Below are positions 1 to 10,427 of a DNA stretch of 64,000 nt, one piece after another. Numbering within the stretch: the stretch's first letter is position 1; each line of letters begins with the position of its first letter. Below the pieces are notes generated by a model, which was not told the DNA's origin, made no database searches, and saw only the letters and a list, made by a program, of their open reading frames with translations. The DNA comes from Pictodentalium vernedei. Lineage: Eukaryota; Mollusca; Scaphopoda; Dentaliida; Dentaliidae. The stretch covers positions 253,834,581-253,898,580 of the forward strand of contig CM062290.1 of the NCBI GenBank assembly GCA_031216915.1. Reading direction: 5' to 3'. A program made the position numbers and the translations under genes.

Positions 1-217
1 AACGTTTGCCCCCAAACAAGTGTTTCCCATACCCAGTGGAAGCCTCGTTCCGAATCTACAAATTGTCCATACCCCGTAGAAGACGCGTTCATCGAAATCA
101 ATTTACCGATAACTGGAAGGCGGAAGTCAGACGGCACAACAAATTTTTGTATGATCGTACCACACCAGAATATAGTTGAAAAGCACAACCCCCCCCCCCC
201 CCTCAAAAAAACCCCAA

Positions 218-712
218 AAAACTGTGTGGCTCAATAGTCGAAGATAAAGTTCCCCCTCCTTGCGTGTTCACATAAATGAAATACTTCAAAGTCAATAGAT
301 ACATGTAAATTTGTTATCCCATGTCTGATCACGGCCTGCACTATTCGCAAAAAAAACGTCATTCCAGTTTTACAGTGTACATGTATTATATTTTAATTTT
401 TTATCTCCAAATATAGCTCATGACCCCTTATTGGAATGAGCTTGTCGAGTACCCTCCAATGTGGGGTTCATAAGCTATGTTTTTGAGACAAAAAACAAAA
501 AAGAAATTCAATAATTTTTTTATACTAGTCATATCGACATATTTTCACAAAAACTCTTTTGCACAAAAATTCCACAGAAACCTGTATGGCTCAACAATGG
601 AAGATAAAAGATCTCATGCTGTGTGTGCTCATACATCAAATAGATTGTACTTCTAAAACGGAAAGTCAACAGATAAATTCGTTACCCCGTGTCTGATCAC
701 GTGGTACGGGTT
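218..712 (+). repeat. Diverged direct repeat, two copies (about 218-325 and 577-712)
   Basis: Both copies run from ctgt(g/a)tggctcaa(t/c)a through gaagataaa to gttaccccgtgtctgatcacg. The second copy leads directly into the perfect palindrome; the first has only the first few bases of it. Between them, 385-530, is a decayed TTAA-foldback core. Confidence 0.6.
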
Positions 713-819
713 TTTACCTACCCGAAGCCAGCCGTATCCCAGTCGGCCTTCGGCCTCATGGGATACGGCTGGCTTCGGGTAGGTAAAAACCCGTACCACG
801 TGATCAGACACGGGGTAAC
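681..819. repeat. Perfect inverted repeat, 61-bp arms, 17-bp loop
   Basis: The arms 681-741 and 759-819 are exact reverse complements by eye. The loop 742-758 itself contains ggcc-ttc-ggcc. A full-length hairpin is possible. A decayed relative lies at 38727-38866. Confidence 0.95.
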
Positions 820-1051
820 TAATAATACCAGCAGTCTGTGCAATCAGATCCATTTCGTCTTGTGGTGATTCTCAGAAAATTTCACGAACACAAAAAAGCT
901 CACGAACAACATGCAGGTATTGTGCTACATCAAGATTGGAGGGCCCAAGAGGAATCCAAAAGGCCAGTCCTCTTCTGGATTGTGATCACAGGTATGCTTG
1001 CGAGCACAATCTGCTCCCGTTTTGCGAACGTTATTTGCTACCTAACATAAT

Positions 1052-1405
1052 TGGGAGCGCGGTGACTCAGAGGTTAGGGCAGTAAACTTCAATCCTAAAT
1101 GTCGTCGGTTCGACCCGGACAAGCGGTCAATGCGTTGTGTCACCTGCAAGGCGCTTTATTCTGATTGCCTGCGATGATCCACGGTGGCGCAGTGTACTAA
1201 GCGGAACTACCCCCCGATGGTGCACTTGTCTTCAACCGCTGCTAACTCTGCTTGTACTGAGTATGTTGGGGAGTCTGACAGTTGCTCGCCACCACTCAGT
1301 GGTGCTCTCCAGGTACTCCGCCTACCTTCACTGATACAACTGTGACCCTAGTTGTTGAAGGTGTCGCTAAATTCCTCTGAAACAAACAAAAGAAATAACC
1401 AACAT
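1052..1405 (+). mobile_element. tRNA-derived SINE
   Basis: The head has box A/B-like gcggtgactcagaggttag and ggttcgacccg. The conserved body follows (gttgtgtc, ggtggcgcagtgtactaag, ttgtcttcaaccgctgctaac, gttgctcgcc). It ends in gtgtcgctaaa and an A-rich tail. Confidence 0.75.
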
Positions 1406-1772
1406 AATTGGTCTCATTGAACCTATTTGTTCGAAGCACACGAACAACAGATAGGAACAGAGTTTTTGATATTTTATTTTCATTTTGTAAATGGGGATAT
1501 AAAAATATTCTATGTGTTATATCATGTAGTGTAGCCATTCTTTTCGCATCATTTGTAAACCTATATATGTTTATTTATCAACTAATCTTTGAGACTGAAA
1601 TTTCCTATTTATACAATAGGCACGTACAAGGATGCAATGTCCGAGGGATGCTGTTACATGTAAATTTGAATATCCGCATTCAATTGTGTTTAATCGTCTT
1701 AACGGGGCTTAAAATTTACTTTCGTCTCATTGGTGGTGAGGGAAACATTGCTGTTGTTGATGTTTCTTATAC

Positions 1773-1814
1773 TTATGACAAGATGTGAATAGATCCGACA
1801 CAGGGCCGTACATC
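1773..1814 (-). CDS. Candidate last exon of the MRH receptor (weak)
   Basis: A polypyrimidine-rich acceptor (accctcccctctag) precedes GAT, and the phase-0 frame runs 14 codons to TAA. Asp is the expected first residue after the LPSSIK end of exon 6. The rest (VRPCVGSIH) is not clearly like known tails. A second candidate acceptor near 2207 also starts with an Asp codon. Either may be wrong, and the true exon may lie left of the window. Confidence 0.25.
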   Translation of the reverse strand, partial: DVRPCVGSIHILS

Positions 1815-2290
1815 CTAGAGGGGAGGGTGTCACACAACTCCCAAGATCCTTTATCTTGTCGGGCATTAGTTAGGAGAAGGGTACTATTGCCTAGTTGTCG
1901 GCATATTCCAATACCTCTGCATAGGCCTAAAGATGTCACAGACAGTTGCTAGTTTGGTGGTATATGAGTCCGACCAGCTCTAGACATTCGGCACGGTAAT
2001 TTGCAATGCCGCGGTAAAAGCCATGACAATCTGCCACAACATGTCCACCACACTGCTAATTGTCGTAGCTACTTTCGGTGAATGTAAACCCTTTGAATAG
2101 TTAGTCAAGAAACATAAATATTGTACGTTAGTAACGTCTGGCAAATTCATGGCGTGGTCGTGCAAGCATGGTCACCCAAGGTACCTATTAAGATCGTGTG
2201 ACTGGACTTGAAAGCTCATCCTGCTATACTGTTTGTCGAGCTTGGGGATTTTACAGAGACTGTGAACGTAAAAGAAGCATGTTGAGTGTT

Positions 2291-3302
2291 TTAACCCTCT
2301 ACCCAACGTAACGGCCAAAACTGATCAGCGCTATTCTCAAAAATCGCCAATTTTTATTATTTTTTCATTTTTTTGTCTCAGAACTCGTCCCAACGAGGGG
2401 TCATAACCTATGTTGTTGAGACAAAAAATGAAAAAAAAACAACTTAGTTATTCAAGAATTTTTTTGCAAGTGAGTGGTATGTCATGTGCCCGGGTTGGCG
2501 GACCACGGTGGGGGGGGGGGCGGAATTGACGTCATGTCACGTGACCCAGTGACGCCATGTTGTATTGCCATGGTAGCCCGCGTGAGCGGCTACGTTGTGA
2601 CGTCATCGCCATAGTGATACGTGGTGTTAGTGCGCATACGCAGCGCGCGTTGTTAAGGTGATACGTGTTTCCGTCCTCCATTTTGTATACTGGAGGCCGC
2701 CATCTTGGTTTCTATTGTAGCACAGGGTTGCTATGTTACCTAAAACCTTCTTATAGGACAGGGGAATGTTCGGTGGGTATGTTTCTTTATACAAGAGTAA
2801 TTTTCCGATCCGTAGAATTACCAGAAACAACCCGACTATTTCGAATTCTTTCAGAATTCTCTGCTTCTGTCTAGCTATGCAATAGTTTTTGTCTACTCGG
2901 CTATGTTCGTTTTTCCTGGAGTATACTCTAGTAGGGTAGACGAGCCTATTAAATGGAACAGCTTTGCTTATTATTGCTATATTTAGATGTTCTGGTTTGT
3001 TCTTGTTAGTTCTGACCCTATTCCGAGTACTCTTGTTGTTTCATTTATCTAGCTCACCCAATCAGTTCAATTTACTGGCGCTAACTACCAATCACATTGC
3101 TTGATTTTCCTTAATGACGTCACAACCCGTCACAACATGACCGTTCACGCGGGCTACCATAACAACACAACATGACGCTACTGGATCACGTGACATGACG
3201 TCACTTCCGGGGTCCCCAACTGGGGTCCCCAACCTGGAGGTGTCCGGGTACATGACATATTACTCAAGTGTAGTCTGCGTTTCATGTTAGGTAAAGGGTT
3301 AA
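2291..3302. mobile_element. TTAA-flanked foldback element (family 1), interrupted
   Basis: It starts ttaaccctctacccaacg and ends taggtaaagggttaa. The central core with ggggtcataacctatg is present. A second element (2471-3266) sits inside the right arm. Confidence 0.8.
2471..3266. mobile_element. Nested non-autonomous DNA transposon with ~130-bp inverted repeats
   Basis: The left end tgagtggtatgtcatg pairs with the right end catgacatattactca. Pairing continues, imperfectly, through gacgtcatgtcacgtga and tggtagcccgcgtga. Flanking AG on both sides restores the foldback sequence when one copy is removed. No transposase lies inside. Confidence 0.75.
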
Positions 3303-4456
3303 TGGTATGAAGACGGAACATCAGTAACTGTTGAGGGAAATGTTACTATAACCCAATTATTTGACCAAATAAAAACACACTGTAACATTTCATTTGATTT
3401 TGTGGTCCTGAAGGTGAACTTTCATTTTATTAACGAAAATCGATTTCTAAATATTCTACAACTTCAAATGTGACAGTTTGTTTTGGTTGGAATGAAATAT
3501 TTAGACGATATGTTGTGGTTCAGAAATAAATTATTTTTTCGTGATGTACTCAAGGCACATTTTAAAAATACACTGAAACCTGGCAATGGTTGAATTTCTA
3601 TGAGCGACTTAACGATGAAGCAGTTGTGCAAATGCGTTATTCGTGAGGGTATTTTCGTGGCCTCAGATTTCGTCATAACCACGCCGTCGCAAGAGTTTGG
3701 TTTTGGTGAATAATACTCCTTCCTGAAAAAATAAAGTTGAAAAAAATGTTTGAGTTTGGAGAATTGGTTGAGAAATTTGTACAAGGTTGAAACTGGTGTA
3801 CGAACAATAGTGCAAGATCGGGAGAAATTGTATACTGCTGTTCCTCATTTTCATGTTTTCGTCTTTGTGATATAATGCCAAGTATTTGGCACACGGTTTT
3901 ATTCAATCTGGATCATGTGTATGCTCACAGATTTTGCATGGTAGTATCATTACCTCAAGGCGAATGTGTTCTTGGACAAGGTTAAACCGTCGCCTAATCT
4001 AAGGAAATATGATATTAACACCGAGAGGTCCCAACCTGATATGTATGTACTGAATATGGATTTTCTCGGCTTTTTTAAAGCGTTCTGATGAACCCTGTTG
4101 ATATGTGCTCTTTGGGTTATAAACACAGTTCTAAATTCAAAAAGACAAATTCAAAGACAAATTATCACTGGTAAATAGGTAATCAGTTAACGCCTTTACA
4201 CGAAGGCGGTGAGCACGTGCTTGTCACTCTAAATAAAAGAAACAGTCCACCTCAAATACATTATTACTTTATCTATTGAAACGAAGCTTTATACTTTATG
4301 ACCCACTCTCTTTAGTTGGTGCTTTTCAAATACTTTCACGGTGAATTCATCATGCTATTTAGCTTGATAAATGTTCTTTTCGGCTTTAGTGGACCAGATA
4401 GTACATTTTTTTTAAAAACAGCAGAATCAAGGGAGATTCCATATATAAAGAATATA
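3303..4456. other. No supported feature
   Basis: A/T-rich. Short minus-strand frames at 3.46-3.9 kb overlap one another in different frames and lack splice or codon support. Confidence 0.5.
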
Positions 4457-4592
4457 CCCAAGGTAGCTTGGTGTATCAAATGTTAACTACGAGTGGTGAA
4501 GCTGTGTTTACCGCGAGCCTTTGGCGCACGGGCAACACCACCCCACCACGAGTGGTGAACATTTGGTACACCAAGCTACTCTAGGTATATTT
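4457..4592. repeat. Palindrome of the accaagctac family
   Basis: Arms aatataccc-agg-tagcttggtg and complement surround gagcctttggcgcac. It sits directly beside the 4594-5090 element, as in two other places. Confidence 0.7.
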
Positions 4593-4593
4593 C

Positions 4594-5090
4594 ATTTATA
4601 CCATGATCGTCAGATTATTAAGAGTCGCTATTATTTTTTCTCGATTTTACTTAACAGCAGGCGTATACGTGCTAATCTGTTTTTGTTTACATGAGCATCG
4701 GTGGGCGGTACATCTGCTGTCAATTATATCGCCGAAGCGAAATGCAAAACGAAACAACATAATAACATACTATTTCGAGTTAGGGATGCTTTATTAAAAT
4801 GAGACAATGCATGTCTGTTAATTTTTGGGATCTTATGAGGTAAACCCATTTAAAAACGTAATAAATAATTGTCACTTTCATTTCATTCTTCGCGAGGTGA
4901 AGTGTGGTAAATTTAGACAAGTTCAAATTCGAGTCGACGTCACCAAAGGCCAAGGATGTAGTTCTACTGTAGGTGTAAATTTTACCTGTTGAAATTCCAT
5001 TGCTGGCGTGTTCACCACCGTTGGTGTGTAAAGCTAAAATTTATGTCATAGGCTTTTCATATATAGTAGATTAGGTAATCATGGTATAAA
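4594..5090. mobile_element. Non-autonomous element with ttataccatgat ends, copy 1
   Basis: Ends ttataccatgatcg and aatcatggtataa are inverted. The interior has cggtgggcggtac and aaagctaaaatttatg. Full-length relatives lie at 15644-16167 and, internally deleted, at 50351-50641. Parts of it occur at 38505-38625 and 29010-29070. Confidence 0.7.
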
Positions 5091-5370
5091 AAGCTCTTAT
5101 CCACAAATTTAAAATATAGTTGGCTTTAGCTATCTTCTTTCCTATTTACCCCTTGTTCTGTACAAATAACGCATTTTTGTTAAAATATATCCTTTGAAAC
5201 CACACCCAATACCTACCTAATATGACTGGCAGGTGCGACTGTGATGAGCTTAGTTAGGCACAAAGACATATCCAGATAAATTTCCATAGTGCTCTGATTA
5301 TATTTTATAACCAGAATCCCGAAGCAACAAGGGCACAGGCCGCGCGTTAGTATTGGTAGAAAAGAAATAG

Positions 5371-5737
5371 AAATTTATTCATTTATTAACTGGGGTTTAA
5401 CGACACCTTCGATAGCTACGATCACCTCGTGTCGGACAGTTTTACGGGTGGAGGAAGCCGGAGTACCCGGAGAGAACAACCGAGCAACGGCGAGCAACTG
5501 CCAGACTCCCCAAAGTACTAACTCTGCACAAGCAGGGCTTGCATTGGTTGAAGACAAGTGCATCATCGATGTGCAGTACGTCTTAGTACACAGCGCCACC
5601 GTGTTCCCACATGTGCAATCGGGAGGAAGTGCCTTGCCCGACACAGCGCAGTAACCCCTGGCAGGGATCGAAACGTGGAGGTTTCAGTTTGGAGTCCAAA
5701 CCGTAACCACCAAGCCACCGCGCTCACGAAAAGGAAA
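5371..5737 (-). mobile_element. tRNA-derived SINE, reverse orientation
   Basis: It reads tttattcatttatt at its 3' end, then tttacgggtggaggaag and agtacccggagagaac, to a head of ccaagccaccgcgctc (complement of box A). Confidence 0.8.
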
Positions 5738-5789
5738 TGATGCACGTTAATTCTATTCCTTGTTCGACAGGAAGATGACACAAGAAAGA

Positions 5790-6140
5790 ATAAATTCTTG
5801 AATAACTAAACATTTTCATTTTTTCTCTCCAAAAGAAAGCCAATGGTTCCCTGTTGGAACGCGTTCTGTGTGCTCGTTCCATTGATGGATATTACCTCTT
5901 AACCCGTCGTGTATTTTCAAAATATCTTTCATCAAATCTAGTCTTGGCTGCTCTGAAGCAGACATGACTAGATTTGATAACAAAATTCCCTAAATTTATC
6001 TAACGAAATTATTGATCGAAAAGTTCATTCAATTTATATGGGATAAATTTGGTTAAATGTGCCCAAATTTCACTTTTTTCAGTGGCAAGGGATTTTGTAT
6101 TCTGGGTAGGAATATCCGCCAGCAGCATATAAAGAGTTAA
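5790..6140. repeat. Palindrome-bearing repeat F, copy 1
   Basis: The hairpin atcaaatctagtcttggctg ... gactagatttgat (5932-5983) and the block gtaggaatatccgccagcag recur, inverted, at 19.9-20.4 kb and partly at 49440-49513. Confidence 0.55.
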
Positions 6141-6253
6141 ACTGCGTTGTTTGTCAAAAAAATGAAAAATTAGTAAAATTTGAAAGACCGTTTTGTGAGT
6201 GGTTCTAGGATATGACTGTACATTAGGTTAAAGTTTAATATGTAAATACTCAC

Positions 6254-6380
6254 CTTTATTGAGCTTGGAAGACCGGCCCAGAATTCCTTGTGGGGAATCA
6301 AGTTCATGCCTTGAGATTCTTTTTTAAATCGTTTATACAGAATCCCAGTTACGAAATAGACCACCAAGGAGCTCAGAAAC
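6254..6380 (-). CDS. MRH receptor exon 6: membrane span and cytosolic tail
   Basis: A 127-bp exon lies between ctttattcag and AAG|GTGAGT. It continues the helix (FLSSLVVYFVTGILY), then a basic stop-transfer segment (KRFKK) and the tail motif GMNLIPHKEFW followed by AGLPSSIK. The tail resembles the M6P-receptor cytosolic block with a G-x-x-x-I/V-P-x-x-x-F-W pattern. It ends in phase 0, so one more exon should follow. Confidence 0.8.
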
Positions 6381-6429
6381 CTGAATAAAGAAACATATGT
6401 ACGTATATTATTTTCAAAAACACAATGGC

Positions 6430-7440
6430 TTTTCAAGCCCTCAGATCACAAGAGGAAGGGTGAGGGGGTGGGTACCCTCAAAATATTCCCCATGGGGGCA
6501 CCATGTACTTCTCCCCCAAAATAAATAAATAAAACATTAAAAATAAATAGATAAATAATTCAATGGTGCACTGATCAAGAAGTGTATGGTGGATTGTGCC
6601 CATGTCTCAAATAGAAGCTTATAGGTCGTCACATTTCTGTGCTGTCCTATGCTGTGCATCAACGGCTCCAACGATGGACATCTTTGTCCCCCCGCATCTC
6701 TTATGAAAACCTGCCACGTTATAATTGGTGTACAGATTTATTGGCCTGAATTAGAACGAAAACGTTAGTGTTGGGGACAATTTGGGGTCATGGGGTTTGA
6801 GAACACTATGGCTACGAGTGTTTTATTCTTTTGGAAAATTTAGTGACACAATAATCTTTAGAAACTCATTGGTCCCTCAAGCAGTTTAGAGATCAAAGTA
6901 TACAACGAAGTGACTCTTTCCATAAAATTAAAGTTATGTCAGTTTGCTAACGATTTATGTTGGGACTTATAAGTTTCTTGTTAAACCTGTATGTTTCTGA
7001 AACTTTCAGAAACAGCAAGCTATAATTTCCATGGAAATAATACTGATAGAGTCTAGAGTGGCCCACAAAAAACGTCTGGGTCCCAAGTTCCGCTATAGAG
7101 AAAATAACATAGAAATTCAGTATTGCTACAAAAAGGCTCGGATCAAAAGTAACCCTTATAACTACTACTACTAAGCTTTCAAGTTCTGTCAACAGGTTCT
7201 TAAAGTTTTCAGAGAGAAACAGTTCTGCTTTATGTCATAACCTTATTAACTAAGTTAATATATCTATGAATATAATAGATTTGTTCTTGTGTGTCTGTTT
7301 CATATTTAGCCAGAGGCAAATGCCATTTGTTCATTTTTATATAACTCATTTTTGTTAAAGCCTACTCGATTCATCTCACCTGCAAAACAATATTACTTTG
7401 CAGTAACGGATTGATGGATTATATATAAGTTTCATGTGAA
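6430..7440. other. No supported feature (intron 5)
   Basis: A/T-rich intronic sequence; nothing recognisable. Confidence 0.5.
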
Positions 7441-7481
7441 AACGGACGCACCGGGTGATCCATGTAGGACACTTCGTCCCT

Positions 7482-7610
7482 TGAGTTCCAATGTGCTCTA
7501 TGTGCCAATAGGCACATAGAACACATTGAACTCAGGGGAACCACTTTGTGCCTGAGTGCTAGAATGTCCTATGTCCCCTATGGGACATAGGGCATTCTAG
7601 TACGCAGGTG
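7482..7610. repeat. Two adjacent hairpins, 'cacatag' family
   Basis: gttccaatgtgctctatgtg pairs with cacatagaacacattgaac, and tgctagaatgtcctatgtcc with ggacatagggcattctagta. Relatives lie at 10081-10225 and 30772-30830. Confidence 0.75.
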
Positions 7611-7628
7611 ACGATTTGCTTATCACGG

Positions 7629-7976
7629 GAGTGCAGTGGCCGCTCACTGGTTAGAGTATTGAACTTTGAACCGAAAGGTCCACAGTTCGAGCCTGACCAG
7701 TGGTAACTGTGTTGTGTCCTTATTCAAGACACTTAATGCCTACGCGGGGGAACTGTGGTGTTGTGTACTAAGGCGTGCTGCGCGTCGATGGTGCACCTCT
7801 CCTCAACCAGTGCTAACCCTGCTTGTGTATAATTAGTAGGTTGGGGAGTCTGATAGTTGCATGCCGTTGCTCAATGATTCTCCCCAGGTGCTTCGGCTTC
7901 CTTCAATCGCAAAAACGTTCGACACGAGGTGACACTGGCTGTCGAAAGTGTCGTTAAAATGCAATAAATAAATAAA
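7629..7976 (+). mobile_element. tRNA-derived SINE
   Basis: Head gtggccgctcactggttag and cagttcgagcctg; body gttgtgtccttattcaag; 3' end ctggctgtcgaaagtgtcgt with aataaataaataa. Confidence 0.8.
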
Positions 7977-7979
7977 GTT

Positions 7980-9257
7980 TTACGTTGATAGGGAGAATGA
8001 ACGATTGTAATAATTAGACTATATGAGTGTGTGCAATGATCGACATTGGTGAAACATAGCTGAAAACTCAAACTTTAGACAAAATATTGCAGTCTAATGC
8101 GTCTTTGTGAACTTTTGGCATTTGTTTTCTTCCGTTGGCCAAAATTAAACAGTTTTGTTTTCAATACATGTAAATGCTGTGCGGTTGTGTGTATCTTGGC
8201 CCTGTTAAATCGAGGTTAAAAAAGAGAACACTTCATTTTGACAATTTCAAAATGAAGTTGGTACCTGATGAACGATAGCCGATCAGAGCTTTTAATGAAG
8301 CTGAATGTAATAGTGTAGGTAATTCATAGCCAACAGCTATTTTTTAAAAGAGAGACAATATTCTGAAGGTAGGACCATTTTCCGGACCAGTTTTACAATA
8401 TTTGGTCACATTTCTTCAAATATCCATTTTACAAGACTTAGTCACATTCGAAACCAAAATTTCAATTGTAATGTATCACAGGAAACACTGTTGCTGCAAT
8501 GTTGGAAGTTATGAAGTTAGGTAATTAAAAAACTAGGCACCTTGAAACAATTTATTACAGTGGATTGTTCAGGTTCGGCATCAGTATTAAACATTGTAGA
8601 TTCCCATGGGAACTCCGGAAGTGAAGCAGTGCTTGTTTACTGTGGTAAATAAGCTCTATGTTACTGGTAAAATAGGACCCAGTCACGATACCTGGGATGA
8701 GAGTCATCTAAAGTGGGTAATATGGGTATAAGAGTCAATATCAATTTTTGTGCATATTTCAGCTTGTGAATAAATATGAAACTAAAGTTCTCAGTGTTAA
8801 CCATTTCTATTTAAAATCAAACAAATACAACTTCAGTGTAACAAAAATACAAAAATGAGAGCTTAATCACATTATTCCTTTATGTTTGGATGCTTAGAAT
8901 GTCTGCATTACAAACAAAATGTCCCTACTGTAACAGACATTCTTAATACAAGTATTTTTCTCTAAAGTAGAACTGGTTTATCCCTAATGTTTGAATGTGA
9001 CGTATTGTTAGAGGCTTCAGATATTTAACCCATGTTTGGCAATACATTACGTGTTTTTGGCGTAGCTGTAATAGTTAGAAACCATTTTCTTACAAAATGA
9101 CTCCTTATCAACATAATAAAACGTTTCCGCGTGTGACAGGCATATCACACCGGTCTTTGTTGTAAAGTGGTAAATCAGATTTGGCCAACAAAATGACTAT
9201 TCAGAAAAGTCAATATGGATTTATATGACGATTGGTTTCTAAATATCAATAAGTCGT
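7980..9257. other. Intron sequence, only a SINE-like fragment at 8.6 kb
   Basis: No other feature seen before the GTTAC cluster. Confidence 0.5.
8597..8760 (+). mobile_element. SINE-like repeat with 'ggacccagtcac' head, fragment
   Basis: aactccggaagtgaagcag, tactgtggtaaat, aaataggacccagtcac, gggtaatatgggtataa. The shared 3' tail is missing in this copy. Confidence 0.55.
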
Positions 9258-9500
9258 GTGTTACACGAATGACATTAATGTTACATGAGAGACAGATATT
9301 GTTACACGATATACGACGTCAGCGCAATAGTAAATTTACATTGGTGTAACTAGTGATTCTATTACACAAATATCACACGCAGCACTGATCCTATCTTTTC
9401 AACGTATTCTATGAATTACACCACAATTATTGGACCATTTATAGAGTCAACACATGATTTTCCAAATCCGTATGTTACATTAAATACAAGTGTTACAGGA
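9258..9500. repeat. Left cluster of GTTAC motifs
   Basis: GTTAC occurs on the plus strand at 9260, 9280, 9301, 9474 and 9492, mostly as TGTTACA(C/T)GA. GTAAC appears at 8930, 9345 and 9569. The excess is mainly in one orientation, opposite to that at 12.8-14.2 kb. Confidence 0.5.
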
Positions 9501-9577
9501 ACGACATATTCTACCTTCTATATGTGCTTTCAACACCACGAACAAAGGTAATAGGCATGTGATATTTAGTAACATAC

Positions 9578-9807
9578 ATACAGTATGGCCATCGTTGACG
9601 GGTCACTTTCAACGCATGATCCACGAGGACGATTCAGAGATAATGATCTAGGGCACCAAGCAGATTTCCAGCAAAGAAGCACCGGGTTGAACCAGGTGCT
9701 TCATCAATGGAAATTTAGCTTGGTGCTCTAAAGCATTATCTCTGAATCGTCTCCTTGAACAAAATGCCCACGTGCAATGTGACCCACCAACGATGGCCTT
9801 ACTGTAT
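9578..9807. repeat. Large imperfect palindrome, ~105-bp arms
   Basis: atacagtatggccatcgttg pairs with caacgatggccttactgtat, and gacgattcagagataatg with cattatctctgaatcgtc. The loop contains gcaccgggttgaaccaggtg. It separates the left GTTAC cluster from the repeat-protein gene. Confidence 0.8.
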
Positions 9808-10080
9808 CATAACCTGTAGCGTTGCCTCTTTATGTGTATGTAGCATCTGTACACGTCGGTCGCATCACATTGTTGCACGTTGGATAATTTCGTAATTTCG
9901 TTACAGGAGGGACAATTTGTAAGTTTTGTAGTAATAAAAAACGAAAACATGAGCTGGCCATTGCCATAACAAGTAAGCAAATAAAGCAAACAAATGACAT
10001 GCACTGACATTCCAAAAATATTTCCAAGAATCTGAGCATTAAAGGAACATGCGCACAAAGGACCACACGACATTCCGTCT

Positions 10081-10225
10081 CCTAAGTGCTGGAATGTTCT
10101 ATGCCCCAGTGGGACATAGAACATTCTAGCGCTCAGGCGAAAATTTGTGACATGACCATTTGTCGCCTGAGTTCAGACGGTGCTATGTCTCACAGGGACA
10201 TAGAACACTCTAGCACTCAGGCGAC
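10081..10225. repeat. Two adjacent hairpins, 'cacatag' family
   Basis: ggaatgttctatgcccc pairs with gggacatagaacattctag, and ggtgctatgtctc with gggacatagaacactctagc. Each is bounded by the word gcctgag/ctcaggc. Confidence 0.75.
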
Positions 10226-10427
10226 GCATTGTTAAATGTGGTTAACTCGTTCGAGATTGTAAACTAAAAATGAATTATGGCGGCAGTACAGACACCTTGT
10301 GTAAATGTACCTATCATGAATACCCATATATTCCTTTAATGCTCTAGTTTCCTTAGTAAACAGACCCATAGTTCCTCGTTTATTGCAAAATGAGAACAGG
10401 AGCCAGAAATCATTTCTGGTTCCGGTA

